A DNA stretch of 64,000 nucleotides from Phoronis australis (Eukaryota > Phoronida > Phoronidae). Each line of letters starts with the position of its first letter. The first letter of the stretch is position 1. This document shows positions 45,901-58,500 of the stretch, piece by piece. The translations under genes were made by a program, and so were the position numbers. The stretch covers positions 712,730-776,729 of the forward strand of contig NMRA01000170.1 in NCBI GenBank assembly GCA_002633005.1. The letters run 5' to 3'. The notes under the pieces were generated by a model, which saw only the letters and a program-made list of their open reading frames with translations, ran no database searches and was not told the DNA's origin.

Positions 45901-48900
45901 GAAAATATCGGTTTTCACCTTAAAAGTTCCATAAAATAAAACAGGACATTTTGAAAACTGATTTTGAGATCTGTTCATGAAAGTGAAATGAAATTTGGCC
46001 ATGCTGATAATGCTTTATGTTTCCTGCAACATTGTTTCTTTGCTAAATTTTAGTAAAAGAAAACATGTTCACGTAAAGGCAGATTTGTGTTAAGTAGACG
46101 ACAATTTGACTAAAAGCACATGCTTCCTGGTGAGGTTATTTACCAGAACTTATCACCATGCTCTACCCTTTATAGTATGCAACATTGTTCCAACTGTTGT
46201 AAATGACCCTTTGACCTGAGAAGGTAGTACTCTAAAAGTCAGTTATCTGCTGCTGAGCTGGACAATAGGTGCATTAGATTCCAGATAAAAGAGGGGCAAT
46301 AAACTTGGGACAATAAAGTGTGTGTTAAACTGACTGAATTCCCCCAAGGTTTGCTGTGATATGGGGATGTAGACCAGAAATGACTTCTAACCCAAGTAGG
46401 GATTAACTCGAGATCAAGACACCCAAATCAAAACATAAGGTTTGTGAGAAGGCAGTTTCGAAGCAGCCTTAATGCCCAAATCACATACCATGGCATACTG
46501 CACCAGTTATCTCCCCTGTCAATATGACATCATAGCCTGCTGCACACTTTGTCACACACTTCCTGTTGTCTGGCTCTATGAAGTGAACACACCTATAACA
46601 TAATGGGCCAAATCAATATTAATATCACCTCCTTCGCATGTGTAACTTCACACGCCACAAACAATCAAGACATAGACCACTTGGTACAATATCACTTGAT
46701 AGGCATGAAGTTCACAGCTAACACAGGTGCATTCTTTGACACAAAATTGTTGAAGCTCTTCCCGATCGCCTCCAGGTCTGATAAACAAAAGCACAATCTT
46801 TCCTAACACTTCACACTTTATCTCAAAGTACCAGACCATGGTGGTCATCCTGGCACCTCACACTTCATCTCAAACTTGGGGCTTGGCAAGCTTAAAGTTC
46901 ACATGGCCTTGTAGAGTGTTAACAGCAAATTTTACTGTGGAAAGTGGAATTAAGATGTGAGGAAAACTACAAATTGCATGGTAAGGAATGAAGTGGTGAA
47001 CTTTAAACAGTAGCAAGAGATAAGTACCTCTGACACAACTTGTTTTCGTCACATTGCAGACAATCATCTTCAGCACACTTAGCTACAAAAACATATACAA
47101 CATCAAACAGAAGAGCACAACAACAAACAGATGAACACAACATTAACAAATTAAAAGTAACCGAAACCAATAAAGTACCTTGAACAGCAATGAAAGACTC
47201 TGTGCGTGTTAGTCAAATAAAACAACCCAAAATGAGAACTCAACAACTACCAAGTTTAAAATAAAACAACCAGTACCTTCACAACTTTCAATCCTATGTG
47301 TTATGAAAAGTCAAGGACAAACTCCATTTTCACTCAGTGACCTCTGACTTACATTTTGCACGTTATCAATATGTATCCTGAAGAAGTACGCAAATTTGAT
47401 GAAAATAAATGAAGTGCTCCAATACTTGGCAAAATTGACTAAGAAAAGAGTATGAAGACGAAGACAGCGACGCCATACACACCAGTGGCAACACCACCAC
47501 CAACAACAATTATGTAGAGGATGGTCTTAGAGACCACATCGCCACCAACACTATCAACAACACTGACAATGTCACCAGAAAACTGTCAATAACAGCTCCG
47601 AGATGCTGCTGCCTTCAACACTGATGACAACACTGATGACAAAAATGATGACAATGCAGATGGCAACACTGATGACAATAGTGCCCATAACACTGATGAC
47701 AACACTGATGACAACACCGATGACAACAATGATGACAACACCGATGACAATGCTGATGGCAACACTGGTGACAATACTGCTGAATGGACAACACTCACAA
47801 GACAATAAATATTGACAATGTCACTGAAATAATACCTCTTTCAAAACCAGCGATGCCATCAATGGCAATGACAACAATGACGACCACACACCGCCAAAAA
47901 CATATTGATGACACCAACTAAACCAAGGGCAATAACACCAATGACAACAGCGAAATCAACATCATCAACATCCCCATCATTGTCAACACTGATGTCCTTA
48001 TCATTATACAATGATCCTTCCAACATCAACAACAACCCTGAAAACAACACGGTCATCACCACTGTCAACATCGTCGTCATCATCATCAAACATTTATGAA
48101 GAAAGCAAGATTTGCAGACCAGAGACCAATAGACAAACAAGAAATAAAACAAGTCATCAGAACACTAGAGAAATGGTATGTCGTAGCAAGAGAAACCAAC
48201 ATATAATGCTGATAGCCCTCGACAAGATCTATCTACACACCAAATTCAGAAGAATCCCAAAAAGAACAAGCTAGACAAATGCTGCCACAGTGCCGCCATC
48301 TTGTGTCGAATTTTGAGAAGGAACAACGGCCTCAAATTTTTCACAAGTTACATAAGGTGTGTAAATTTCATGTCAGTGAGACAAGAAACTAATACAGAGC
48401 AACACACTTGGCGAGCTGTATTTCACCACTTATTAATATGCATATAGTAGTAGAACAGCAAATAGTTGAACATTAGGAAACATGTCACTAGTGATAACAC
48501 AAGCCAATAAATTGCATGACACCCACATTTAGCTTTCAGACTGCATTTGTATCGACTCAGATTCGCTGTTCAATCTACATGTTCACAGTGTGACAATGAG
48601 GACAACTTGAACTTTTTACCTGGCACCAAGAATTGAATCTTCCAAAATGAACCAACAATCCCGGGAACACAAAAGCATTGACATTATAAGCTCTACCTTC
48701 ATAACTATAGGAAATCATGCAGTTTAATATTGGATGACCTTTGACCTTGCAAATATAGAATTTTCAAATTTTACGAACCACAACTTGACTGGAGCCTCAA
48801 ATTTACATAACAAGAACAAGAACAAGAACAAAACCGTTCAACACTTCTCATTACTAACACGCACAGAGTAAAACTAACTGGAGAAATAAAAATTTGAACA

Positions 48901-49263
48901 AAAGCTAAACTAATAAATTTTTATAATCATCAAACTATAAATGGTATGAAATATGAACACAAGCCTGTGCACACTGGATAATTGCCATTACCAAAAGACC
49001 TGACAACTTTGACTGAGAACCAATACACAGAAAACGATAATGGAATGGTACAAGAAGGCCTAACACACATTAAGAAAGAACGTTCAGAAAAGTAATTCTA
49101 CTTATCTTCACACAGTACATAAGGCGCAGGTGAACGACAATGTTTACCTTGTGCTGCAGGGTGAACATTCTTTATGAGAATATGAAGAGTGAGCAAAACA
49201 GCCCATTGTAACGCCATATTGCTGCCAGGCGGGGCTACCAGCTACTTCTTATCTTATCAGTGC
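33964..49263 (-). CDS. Short type I membrane protein with one furin-like Cys-rich repeat (224 aa, 7 coding exons)
   Basis: I assembled this from minus-strand exons, all GT-AG with matching phases. Coding parts in gene order: 49217-49148, 47082-47028, 46592-46489, 43677-43560, 40225-40143, 39165-39018, 34060-33964, totalling 675 nt. The first exon extends as 5' UTR to an acceptor at 49263. Residues 1-24 look like a signal peptide. Residues 26-75 hold eight Cys with spacing C-x4-C-x2-C-x5-C-x2-C-x10-C-x3-C-x16-C, the pattern of furin-like repeats as in R-spondins and PCSK5. Residues about 88-110 are a membrane span followed by a CFCLRSK stop-transfer motif. The tail has Tyr motifs (YGNAIYDN, YKEL, YSDV), a charged, probably helical stretch and the C-terminus DPIQV, a possible class II PDZ ligand. 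A role as a small receptor or co-receptor is inference. I do not recognise a named orthologue. Confidence 0.75.
34185..34545. repeat. About 15-bp minisatellite with alternating purine-pyrimidine content
   Basis: Over twenty units of GGGCCATGCACATGT and variants (CATATGCATGTG, CACGTGTG) lie in the last intron of the receptor gene, about 125 bases from its final exon. The units have mainly 15-bp spacing, so Met/His/Cys-rich open frames occur on both strands and are artefacts. Confidence 0.85.
34546..36554. other. Part of receptor intron 6 without a recognised feature
   Basis: No exon, repeat array or transposon end was identified. Open frames at 34933-35172 (plus) and 35271-35681 (minus) have no family I recognise and lack supporting context. 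Confidence 0.4.
36555..36770. repeat. About 65-bp tandem repeat, three copies
   Basis: TGTATTGTGGTGACTGACCT then GTCACAAAACTGTGGCTTAC then ATTAGTCAAT occurs twice almost identically (36577, 36639) and a third time in diverged form near 36705. It lies in receptor intron 6. Confidence 0.85.
37320..37350. promoter_or_regulatory. CTCF-like motif candidate
   Basis: GCACCAGGGGGCGCAC (about 37331-37346) matches the bilaterian CTCF core consensus at all but the first position of the core. A single match of this length is only suggestive. Confidence 0.25.
39480..39640 (-). repeat. CTAGTGGC-family fragment, reverse orientation
   Basis: It contains 'gtgccaaatttcatctaaacc' and ends near 'cataatattgtatatttatg', mirror versions of the family phrases. 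It lies in receptor intron 6. Confidence 0.45.
39900..40090. repeat. About 24-bp GT-rich minisatellite
   Basis: Seven or so diverged units of CAGTGACCTGGTGGTGGGGT. One variant contains TGACGTCA (about 40005-40012). It starts about 55 bases into the intron after receptor exon 5. Confidence 0.7.
41631..41990 (+). CDS. THAP-domain zinc-finger protein (119 aa ORF)
   Basis: The ATG at 41631 has a strong context (GCCATGG) and is preferred over upstream GTG because THAP domains start within a few residues of Met. The C2CH zinc ligands are Cys4, Cys9, Cys59 and His62. Other hallmarks are FRFPREPE (Pro26), Trp35, CGRHF (Phe63) and the closing VPSVF (Pro94). Residues 1-97 therefore form a complete THAP DNA-binding domain. 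Only 22 residues follow, shorter than most family members, so a further exon may be joined from within this ORF or this may be a domain-only protein. It lies on the opposite strand inside receptor intron 4 (40226-43559), in locally CpG-richer DNA. THAP domains also occur in P-element transposases, and a domesticated or relic origin is possible. Confidence 0.8.
   Translation: MVWCVVPACSNYEAARKAGTSVFRFPREPEMLRKWLAAVKKDKYRVHTKYEAVKHLRVCGRHFVDSDFTDEFRLAKQLMPGQKKQPRLKSDTVPSVFAFGRQEAKKRGSVVSIMVQLAH
42733..42845. repeat. 56-bp GC-rich direct duplication
   Basis: CAGTCCGG[T/C]CGCGACGGGC then CTGAT[T/C]GGGTTCCGAG then CACTGGCCGGGATAAC occurs twice in tandem with four mismatches. It lies downstream of the THAP ORF and is much more GC- and CpG-rich than its surroundings. 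Confidence 0.9.
45074..45234. mobile_element. Short hAT-like MITE (45079-45229)
   Basis: The ends CAGGGGCGGATCCAG and, on the other strand, CAGTGGCGGATTTAG form imperfect inverted repeats. The 5-bp direct repeat TGCAA flanks both ends (45074-45078, 45230-45234). The CAGNGGCGGAT end is common in hAT-type non-autonomous elements, although those usually make 8-bp duplications. The total length is only 151 bp. Confidence 0.6.
45537..45542 (+). terminator. Plus-strand polyadenylation signal candidate
   Basis: AATAAA in TTTCAATAAAATATTTTAAG. It could serve the plus-strand THAP transcript if that gene has downstream exons, but nothing else supports it. Confidence 0.2.
47560..47815. repeat. 12-bp minisatellite
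   Basis: About fifteen units of ACACTGATGACA with small variants. A degenerate GAT/CAACA-rich zone continues to about 48090. The three-fold period gives spurious open frames on both strands. It lies in intron 1 of the receptor gene. Confidence 0.85.
48300..49147. other. Part of receptor intron 1 without a recognised feature
   Basis: AT-rich sequence with a short run of AAGAAC repeats (about 48810-48835). No exon or element recognised. Confidence 0.5.
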
Positions 49264-49944
49264 CTAAAACAGAAATAAAATACAGCAAACATCAATGTGT
49301 ATAATCAGCATAGCACTAAGTGGGGGCAGCTTAGGTCAATCACACAGGTTCCCATCATTAATATAAGGGCTCCGGTTATCCATATTAATTCACCAAACTT
49401 AGTTTACTTCTTTGGTGGAATTAGAGACTTCTAACAGAATTGATATATTTCACTAGTAGATAGCATAATTATGATATCTTGGGCACCAAAAGACAAGAAT
49501 ATAATTCATTAAATTCAACATTTTCAGACCACAGGTCGATCAATGATAACGTAATTGGCAGCAGACTTGTTTAAGAAGTAGTTCATTCTTTCTGAAGGTG
49601 GCGCTATTCCTTTCCTGTTTTGATAAAACAATTAATAGGCCATTTATTTATTTATTGTGATATTTAAAATGAGGGTGACCTCTTCAGTGATAGCACTGCT
49701 TTCCAAGAGGGCCCTCAACAACAAAAACAGTAATATAATACAATTAAGTAATAAAACAACAATTAAACATACGTGAAAAAGATACAGTTAAAACAGGTTG
49801 AGAATTAAGACAATAAATAAATGACAAACAATGGTGAAAATTTAACTAAGAGACATGAAATGACTCTAAACAGCGAGAGTATTTATGACAATGAGAAAAA
49901 AATGACATGATTAAGACAGGTTGCGTATAAAAAGGTTTGGTAAA

Positions 49945-50214
49945 TTACAGCCACCTTTTAATATTTTGTTTAAAAGTATTTATTGAATTGCACCGTTTAA
50001 TTTCTGGGCTAATAGAATTCCATATTGTATCAGCAGCATAGATAAAAGATCTCTTGCCGGCATGCTGGGGCGTTGACAGTGCATCTATGCTCCTAGGGGT
50101 AAAGTTGACGTACAATGATACTATTGAGCAGCTGCTGCAGAGTAGCAAAGCGTTTACATGTGGATCACAAAATGTATGCTTACAGGGGTGCTTACAAGTT
50201 CCATGAAATACCAC
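49945..50214 (-). mobile_element. LINE reverse-transcriptase tail relic
   Basis: Read on the minus strand, this region encodes RSFIYAADTIWNSISPEIKR then CNSINTFKQNIKRWL and a stop at 49945-49947. That is the conserved C-terminal pattern of non-LTR retrotransposon polymerases (F.Y....WN.LP..I....S...FK..LK). Only the last 90 residues are open, and no polymerase core was seen. A more decayed similar piece (LWNELV) may lie at about 50363-50578. Confidence 0.55.
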
Positions 50215-50579
50215 AGTACTTGACCACTGATGGTAGGTAAGCCTACGGTACTGACACTTTTAACTGGTATCTCAAAAGATTATTAAACTGTCACTTAAAG
50301 GGATACTAAACCAGGTTTTGGACTATTAGCACTTACTTTCAATATTAACACCCATGATACTCTTAGTAGTTGAAAGAATGAGGATTGGTTGAAATCATTA
50401 AACAGATTTTAGTGTTCTTTTCAATGCAACTTTTTGTTACCAGTTCAACCAATTCATTCCACAACTTAACATACAAACTCCCCAAAGTAAAGTCATGCTC
50501 ACATATTGTCAGTGCATAGATACTAGTAGACAATCTATAGTCAGTGCACTTCTCAACATGAGGGCATGAGGCAGACATG

Positions 50580-53500
50580 ACCTAACATCCGTCGGAGAGT
50601 TCTGGCAACAGTCTTCTCTAAGAAAAGTTTTCGAAGAAATCATGTGTCTATATTTTGTCAGGTCACTGCAACATCAAATTTATTCAGGCAATTGGTTCCA
50701 CAGAGGCACAGAGAGACAACTCGATTATGACTTATTGTAGGCCTAGTTTACTTTAGGCTGTTATTAATTTGCAAATGAACGAAATCTCGAGACAGTAAGT
50801 TATTAAGGGAAAAGATTCGGATAAGACATTTAGTCCCCGGATAGTGACTGAAGAAAACGCCAGGTGGATGGTAAGAGAAATGACAATGATATATGCCTAC
50901 GGGTGTGGGCACATAAAAAAGAAAAGAAAAGAAAAGGACCTGCATTCCACCACTCGCACATGAATCACAGTCTTGACCGATATTGAAATACCCGAGTTTG
51001 ACCTATTACATACGACTGTCTGCTTATATACAAGTGCTCTTCTTATAAATAAACACACATCCGGTCACAACAATCATAAAACTTTTTGTTTGTTGTAACA
51101 CATTTCGTGTAACTTGTAGTACTGCAGTTTTATTTTCACACACAATGGGATTGAATCAGGCAGGCCGTTTTTAATAATTTTATTCGCTCAGACGAATTCC
51201 TCAAAATTGTGGAATTTTTGGCTGTTCTGTTTTCCTCCCTCACTAATGAAATTTTACTGTCGCCGCCATATTGATGTTGGTAATATATTTTGCGTTTTGA
51301 AGGTTCACACTATTCTGCTTTATTGTTGTGTTTATCTTTCCTGAAACACCCTGACAACGTAGTTAGGTACGTTTTATTTTTTGTTAGTTTCTGTGCAAGT
51401 GTTTATTTTTCTCTGAAAACGTGAAATTTCGCAACGAACAGACTTCGTTTGCCCTCTGTATTGCCTGACTCATGTCTGAAGTGAACATGTAAAGCTAAAC
51501 CACTTTAAAACTGTTTACTGACCCCGCTGACCGGTCTCGCCCGACGACGTACTTACTAGTTGAACCACAATGAATCCAGAGGTAGCTGAATACTGATGGT
51601 TTCATCTGTTGGGCTTATCTAAACAGCTAGCGTAAATTTACCCATACGTTTCCAAATTGTTTTGTACTTTAATTATATACAATATACATTATTTGTTATT
51701 TTTGGAAAATGCTTACTCGTTGTAATAAAACTTAATTTCCTGGAGTTTCCAATGGTGTGTGACCTAAGAGAAACCGATGAACAAATTGAAATTACAAACG
51801 GTAGAAGAGCAACTCAATTGAACTTGTAACTAAGCCTTGCCTGGCTTGGTAATAGTGTAGTGAGACAGTATTCCACCCGTCTCACTGTTGTGCTGGCCTT
51901 CTGCTGCACACGCCCCTGTTTCGGAAGACGACTGGAGACTACTGACGTTGGCTGTAGTCTGGCCCATATGACCTTTGGATTTTACTTCATCACCCAGTCA
52001 CTGGGGCCCATTTTCAAAATTCCTCTCCTGAAGTTCTCTCGGCAACTTGAGCTTAAAATGTGAAACTGAAAGTTGGGGTTTGGGCCCCTCATTTTTTAGT
52101 GGAAAAGTGCTGTAGTACTTGAGCACTTATCCCGCAGTCGACTTCGGAACAAGATTTCTTCATTTTAACTTAATTTGATTTAAGTGTAATTTTTGGGAAA
52201 GTGAAGGTGAGAGCTTTTGTCAGCAGGATTACTTTTCAATAGGGTTACCCGTTGAGTTTCGGTTTAGTCAATTACTGGAGGGCAATCTTGCAGTGCGTTT
52301 TCATCACGAACCTACATTTTTAGGACATGTCTAGATTATTTAACAGGTACTGTCACTGTCTGTGACTGGATTGATATGTGCATACATGGGCATATATTGC
52401 CCCAGCCCCATCTTTGAGGGGCATGCTTTTTTTCTGAAAGTATGTAACTTTCTGGAATTTAGAGTATGTGCAATTGCATAATCCTTTGCTTGAGTGAGGG
52501 TCCTGACTGTTGGTCACAGGAGGCTTTGAAAACCATTTCTTTGACCACTTTTGAGAGGCACTTTGATTTTTGATGTCACAAACCACTGTGTTTTATAAGA
52601 GTAAAAGGTTCCCTTGTTTAAACTTGCATATTTCAATGAAATTGAACTTTGAAATTTGTAAATTGACTTCAGATTGAACATAGTATAAACCATATTTAAA
52701 AACAATGAAACTAGATGTCCTCAAGGTGTGAAACAGGAAATCATATGTCCAACGCATGCATGAAGTCATAGAAATATGCACAGGTTTTATTTTTCACATT
52801 AAAATGTAAATTGGAGGTCGATTTCTTCATTTGTTGGTGTCTTTTTGTGGTGAACTTTGGAGCTATCATTGCAAACATTTTGTAGAATATAAATCGGTAA
52901 ATAAAACAACAAGAATTGATCAACTGAAATTTGAAATTTTCAGATGTAATAACTTCCTTTGTCAACAAAAACAGAAATAAAGTAAAATCAAACACAAAAT
53001 TACAATTGACATATAAGATATGGTGTAATGTATGAACATTTTGTGTATTGTTATGCTGATAATGTAGCTACAAATCTTTCTTCAGTGGAGCATTTAGCTT
53101 TCAATAAATTAACCTTACATAAGATGGTAACAAAGATGCACTATTCTACTCATAGATTTTTTTCATACCTTTATTATGATAAAATTTTTGACAATTTGCA
53201 TTACACCATTGCAACACCGATACTACTTAGTAAACTGTGAGCGTTTTCAGTTTTAAAGTAAATCCTAAAATTTCAAGAGAAAAATCAATCTCACCACTTT
53301 ATCAAATTAGACAGTTACTATCCAGAAAATATATTGATTGCAATGTTTATTTGCGATTGCAAATGCATTGTTTAAAAAGTAATGATTACAGTGCTGACAC
53401 TAAATAATTTAGTGTTTGAAAAAGGAAGTCGCCCCTTTAATCTCCAGCCTCTGTCTAATTCTCCCACTCAACTGCTTCTCAGACGATTCTGCCCCACCCT

Positions 53501-53990
53501 GATGATACCCGTCTTGAATGTCTCCCACCGCCACGTCCCCTCAGCTCAGTGGCCCTGAAATCAATTTTCCCAAGCCTGGTGCCATAAGTCCATAATGACT
53601 TACTTTGCTTAAGAAATGACAAATCCTCTGATACTTAAAATTCTTGCATAGGTTTTCAAACTCTACCCAAGTAAGCCTAACTTAATGCAGTGACTAGTCA
53701 AAGCAGGTTGAGGTGAACACTCTATATATCAATTGTTTCTCAGGGATAGATGCAGACAAAAATATGGTCAAAATACATTTTTTGGCGAATGTGTTTTGCA
53801 ACAAGATTTGATACATGACAGTGACTTACAAAAGGCTTTTGTGACCCACTGGTTTAAAGAAAACTTGGAATAACACCCAGATTATAATAGAACCAGTTAG
53901 CACCGAGCCCTGGAGAGACATCGGAAAGATCGAAATTTAGTCCCAGGAATTTTAGCTCGCAAGCACCCTATGTAGTCTAGCATTATTCCG
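50580..53990. other. Intergenic between receptor gene and epsin
   Basis: No gene was identified. The span should include the promoter and any 5' UTR exon of the minus-strand receptor gene and possibly those of epsin. CpGs are locally more frequent around 51460-51560, but no promoter motif is convincing. An open GC-rich stretch at about 53440-53580 has coding-like composition on both strands but no family I know. Confidence 0.4.
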
Positions 53991-53994
53991 CCCT

Positions 53995-55215
53995 TTTTAT
54001 GCGCCCAAATATTTATATGTGGACGCATTATGCCATCATCTCTGTCCATCCGGCGTCCGCTGCTCTATCTCCAAAACCCTTTGAGATGCTTTCATAAAAT
54101 TTGGCACACATGTTCCATTCATGAATGGGACGGCATGAGCGAAATTTCGGACAGATCCGAATACTGGTGTGCCCTCTAGTGGCAATTTTAGTTTTTTACG
54201 CTTACCTTTGTATCTTCAAAAGTCCTGAACGGATTTTCATGAAATTTGGTATGTAGGCACCTATTGGTGAGATGACGCTATCCTCCCGTTTTCGGATGGA
54301 TTCGACGTAGATTACGCCACCTAGTGGCCAGTTTTACTGTTTTCTGTTTTCGAGTCTGTTTTTTGCGTCCACCCCTCTATCAACCAAACCGCTCAAAGGA
54401 TGATTGTGAAAATTGGCATGCACGTGCTTACTATAAAGAGGACGGTTGACTATAATTTCGGATGATTTCAACTACTTTGACGCCTCCTAGTGGCAGTTTT
54501 GTTTTTGTTGCGCCTATGGCTGTATCTCCTAAACCGTTCGCAGGATCTTTACTTAATTTAGCAAGTGTATTTATATGACGTTGACTACGGATGACGACGA
54601 CTTTCGGACAGATCTGACTACTGCTGTGCCCCATAGTGGCAATTTTGTTTTTTTACGTTTAACTCAGTATCTTTAAAAGGTTCTCAACAGATTTTCATAA
54701 AATTTTAAATATAGGCATCTATTGGTGTGATGACGCTATATTCCTGTTTTTGGATGGAATCTAGGTATTTTGCACCACCTAGTGGCCATTTTTGCTGTTT
54801 TCAAATCTTGTTTTTGGTTTCCACCCCTGGCATATATGTTCTCAGTGTGAAGACAACCTTTGATGATCGTGAACTAACTACTGTGGCGCCTCCTAGTGGT
54901 AGTTTTGTTTTGGGCCCATAGTTGTATCTCTTAAACCCACTGCATGTGTATTTATATGAAGATAACAACAGACGACGGCCACTTTCAGGCGGATCCAACG
55001 GACACTGCCCACTAGTGGCAATTTCATTTTCTGTTTTCCTTTGTTTCTCTGAAGTTCCTTGACAGATTTTTATGAAATATGGCATGTTCCTGTTTTTGGA
55101 TGGATTGTATGTTTTTGCACCATCTAGTGGCCATCTTTATGATACAAATAAATAACCCTAAAAGCAAACCATTTGCTATGCATTCGTGGTCGCATTTCAA
55201 CGCTCTGCGTTGCTC
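53995..55215 (+). repeat. CTAGTGGC-family element, near-complete copy
   Basis: It starts with CCAAATATTTATATGTGGAC then GCATTATGCC and ends with 'gcatttcaacgctctgcgttgctctt' type sequence. Inside, a motif close to GCCCCCTAGTGGCAATTTT recurs eight times (about 54177, 54322, 54486, 54634, 54779, 54891, 55012, 55122). Between the motifs recur the phrases 'tatctcctaaaccgttc', 'tcatgaaatttggcatg' and 'ttcggacagatccgac'. It is an internally reiterated element of roughly 1.2 kb with no protein. Confidence 0.75.
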
Positions 55216-55507
55216 TTGTTTAATTTTGAAAAGTGTTGAACCTTGCAAGTCTCCGTCTTGAATAATGGAACCTCTGCTCTGTATACAGTGTGGTACTGAC
55301 TATAACAATGTAAGTACAATTTTTCTTGAGTAGTCAAGCTCTCTTTTGCTTCAACGAAGCATGTTGTGTGGCTACTGCTAGACATACAAAACAATCCCAA
55401 AGAAGCACCATGGGGTCTTTTTCTCGGTGGTGGCTCCTCGGGACATCCGTTTTTAGGAACAAATGACACTTGTTTTTCTATCTGTTATGTGTTAACGATT
55501 CTTGCAG

Positions 55508-58500
55508 GAGACTGTTGTGAGTAGATTCCTGAGAAAGATTCAGCATCATGCCGATCCGTAGGACACTAAAGAATGTGGTTAACAATTTCACGGATGCCCA
55601 GGTCAAAGTTCGTGAAGCCACATCTAACGACCCTTGGGGGCCTTCGAGCACCATCATGGGAGAGATTGCTGACTTGACGTATAATGTTGTAGCTTTCACA
55701 GAAATCATGCAAATGATATGGAAACGTTTGAACGATCACGGTAAAAACTGGAGGCACGTGTACAAGTCACTTGTGCTGTTGGATTATATTGTCAAAACGG
55801 GAAGTGAGAAGGTTGCACAACAATGTAAGGAGAACATTTACGCTATACAAACTTTGAAAGACTTTCAGTACATGGAGGAAAATAAAGATCAAGGTATAAA
55901 TGTTCGGGAGAAGGCAAAACAGCTGGTGGCGCTGCTGAAGGATGACGAAAGGTTGAAGAACGAGCGGGCAAAGGCACTCAAGGCAAAGGAACGCTTTGCT
56001 CAAAACTCTATGGGCATCGGCAGTGATTCCCAGGTAAACTCGGTTGGATTTACTATTAATTTTACTCTTGCTACGTATTTAAACATCAAATGTTGACCTT
56101 TTAAAAACTGGTCTTAAAATATCTGTTGTGGTTGCAATTAAAAGGTTGTTGGCGTGTTGCCATCGGGTCTTCCAATCTACTGGTTTATCTCAGGAATTAG
56201 TTAAAACTTGTGTGATGCGTTGATTTCCTCAAGGCAAGTTATGTGTCCATCCCGTATTAGGCTGTGAAGCCTTTGATAGGCACAGCAAAACTCCAGTTGG
56301 CGTTGAAGAGGCTTGGCTTAGATTGAGCACATCACGTGGCCTGTGATGTTTTGATGACTACCAGTAGCCAAGTAGCAGTGATCACCTGCGGAATGGCAAG
56401 CCTTTCTAGGCATAAGAGTTTCTTTTTCTCAGTCAGGGTCTGGAAATATAAGTCAGCATATCAGGCTCTTTCTAACTCAGTTTGCGAATGCAACATCAGC
56501 TTTGGTTAAGTGATTGGTAAGTCACCATGCACACACACCCGAGTATGTAGTTGAAACGCTATATTAAGTGAGCAGATGGAGCGTGGAATTGTTTAGCAAA
56601 ATCTTGAAGGGCCTTTCATGATTCATGCACAGACAACATGTCTTGGATCATCTGTTTGCCAATATATAAGAAGTGATCTTGCACGTGATACTGTACTCAA
56701 GGGGAAAATTGGTCATTACTCAACACACCATATACCCCTAATTTTTGTTAGCTAAGAAAATAGGTACCCAACCTCAGTTCTTCCAGATGTCATTTGCAAT
56801 TCTGTTTTGCCATCATCTATAATGTCAGGAAAACAAATTCCTGGTCTGAATTGTCCTCTGTCGAGTTTACAACCACCAGTGTAATGGATGGACAGTTGGT
56901 CAGTGTGATTTATAATCCCATCTCTGAAATAAGCACATGCATTAGTAAGTTTCAAATATGACAGTAATGTGAACGGTTACAATGCAGAGTTCTCTGCAAC
57001 TGGTTAGCCAAGTGTATCAAAAGTGTGCAATCATAAACAAATTTGCCAGGAGTGTATGTAGCGGTTGACATTGTTCTTTCTTTGGTCCAAATGTACTTGC
57101 AGTTATGCTTGAGTATTTTTTCCTGGCTTGTTACCTGATAGCAAAGTATGTCAGTGTGGACAAAACAAGTTAACCTTTGTTCTTCATTTTAAAAACTGAT
57201 GACAATTTACAAACAGTACCTGTCTGTATTCACAACTGAAGATCAAACATGTCAGAGGGCTATTCAAATGTGTCGGAGGGCTGTTCAAACGTGTCGCAAC
57301 TGCCGTGTAACTATAGTTATTCTACCTTTAATGGTTTCAGCGTTATTCTTTCTGGAAATGCCTTGTAAGATCAGTCAATTATTTAACTGGGAAATTTGCA
57401 GTTTTGTTTTTAATTGACTTTTGTTGTATGTTTTAAAGTCGGAAGTGCCTACAACCACACTTTCCATGTTATTTGTTTCACAAACCTTGGGTCCGTTTCA
57501 TGAAAGCGACTTCTGACAAATTTGGTGTGATGTTCACATTTCACAATTATAATCTTAAATTATAGAATTCTCAGAGACTGCAGTTGTGAGATTCAATTAT
57601 TTTTCAGTAATAGTTGTGTGGAGAGACCAAATTTCTGTCTGAAATCTTAAGTGACTTTCCATGAAACGTTTGCCGGGTTTACAGGACAAATGTGTGAAAC
57701 GGTGTAGCATATGTATTTTATGGTCCCACATTTACATGTCGTGGGTGCATATTGATGCCATCGTTGACTGACATCTGGTGTTCTCTACTGTATCTCGTCA
57801 ACCCCTGGCACGATCTTAATGAGATTTGGCAGACGTATTTCTATGAAGCTGAGGACTAATGATAAAGAGTTTCGATGGCTTTGATATCTGTCAAGTTGCT
57901 GGAAGGATCTTTATGAAAATTGGAGTTGTGTTGAGTTGACTATGACTGATGTTCCTTTTTAGACATGTCAGACTGCTGTGGTACCCTCTAGTGTCACTTT
58001 TTTGTTATGCGTCGGCCAAACTGTTCAAATGGTCCTTTCCATTACAGTTAACTGCACTGCTATCGAAGCTTCAATGATAACAGTGGTTAACCACAAAATT
58101 AGTGTTCCCATCAGCTTTGGAGGTAGTCAGAAAACTAGCTTAGCAAAGTTATCAAAAGGTGACGGTAACGTGACCTTTGGTCATGTGCGTTGACGTTTTT
58201 GTTCTTGTGATCAAAAATGGCTATGACCTATCCCTTTCAAATGGAAACTAGTACGCCATCAGAGTTGAGAGTTCCCTTTGTATCCAAGCATCGACGATTT
58301 GCTGTTAAATCCACCTCTTTACTCCAGAGTTGTTAGCTTAGATTCAAACCAAATTTAAGTGTTCCCATTGACCATAGCGTCGGCAACATTGAAGCTTCAG
58401 AGCCGGTTGGAAAAGCTTAAAGGCTCGTGCAAATTGGTAAATGTGTTCTAGGATGAGAAGACCAAGCCTGAAGTCATATTGACCTGAGTACTGTGCCGCC

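Noticed and set aside
47572-47815. Val/Ile/Ser-rich open frames that look like membrane segments
   Set aside because: Translation of the 12-bp ACACTGATGACA minisatellite.
53440-53580. GC-rich open stretch with coding-like composition
   Set aside because: Short frames on both strands, no family recognised and no partner exons found.
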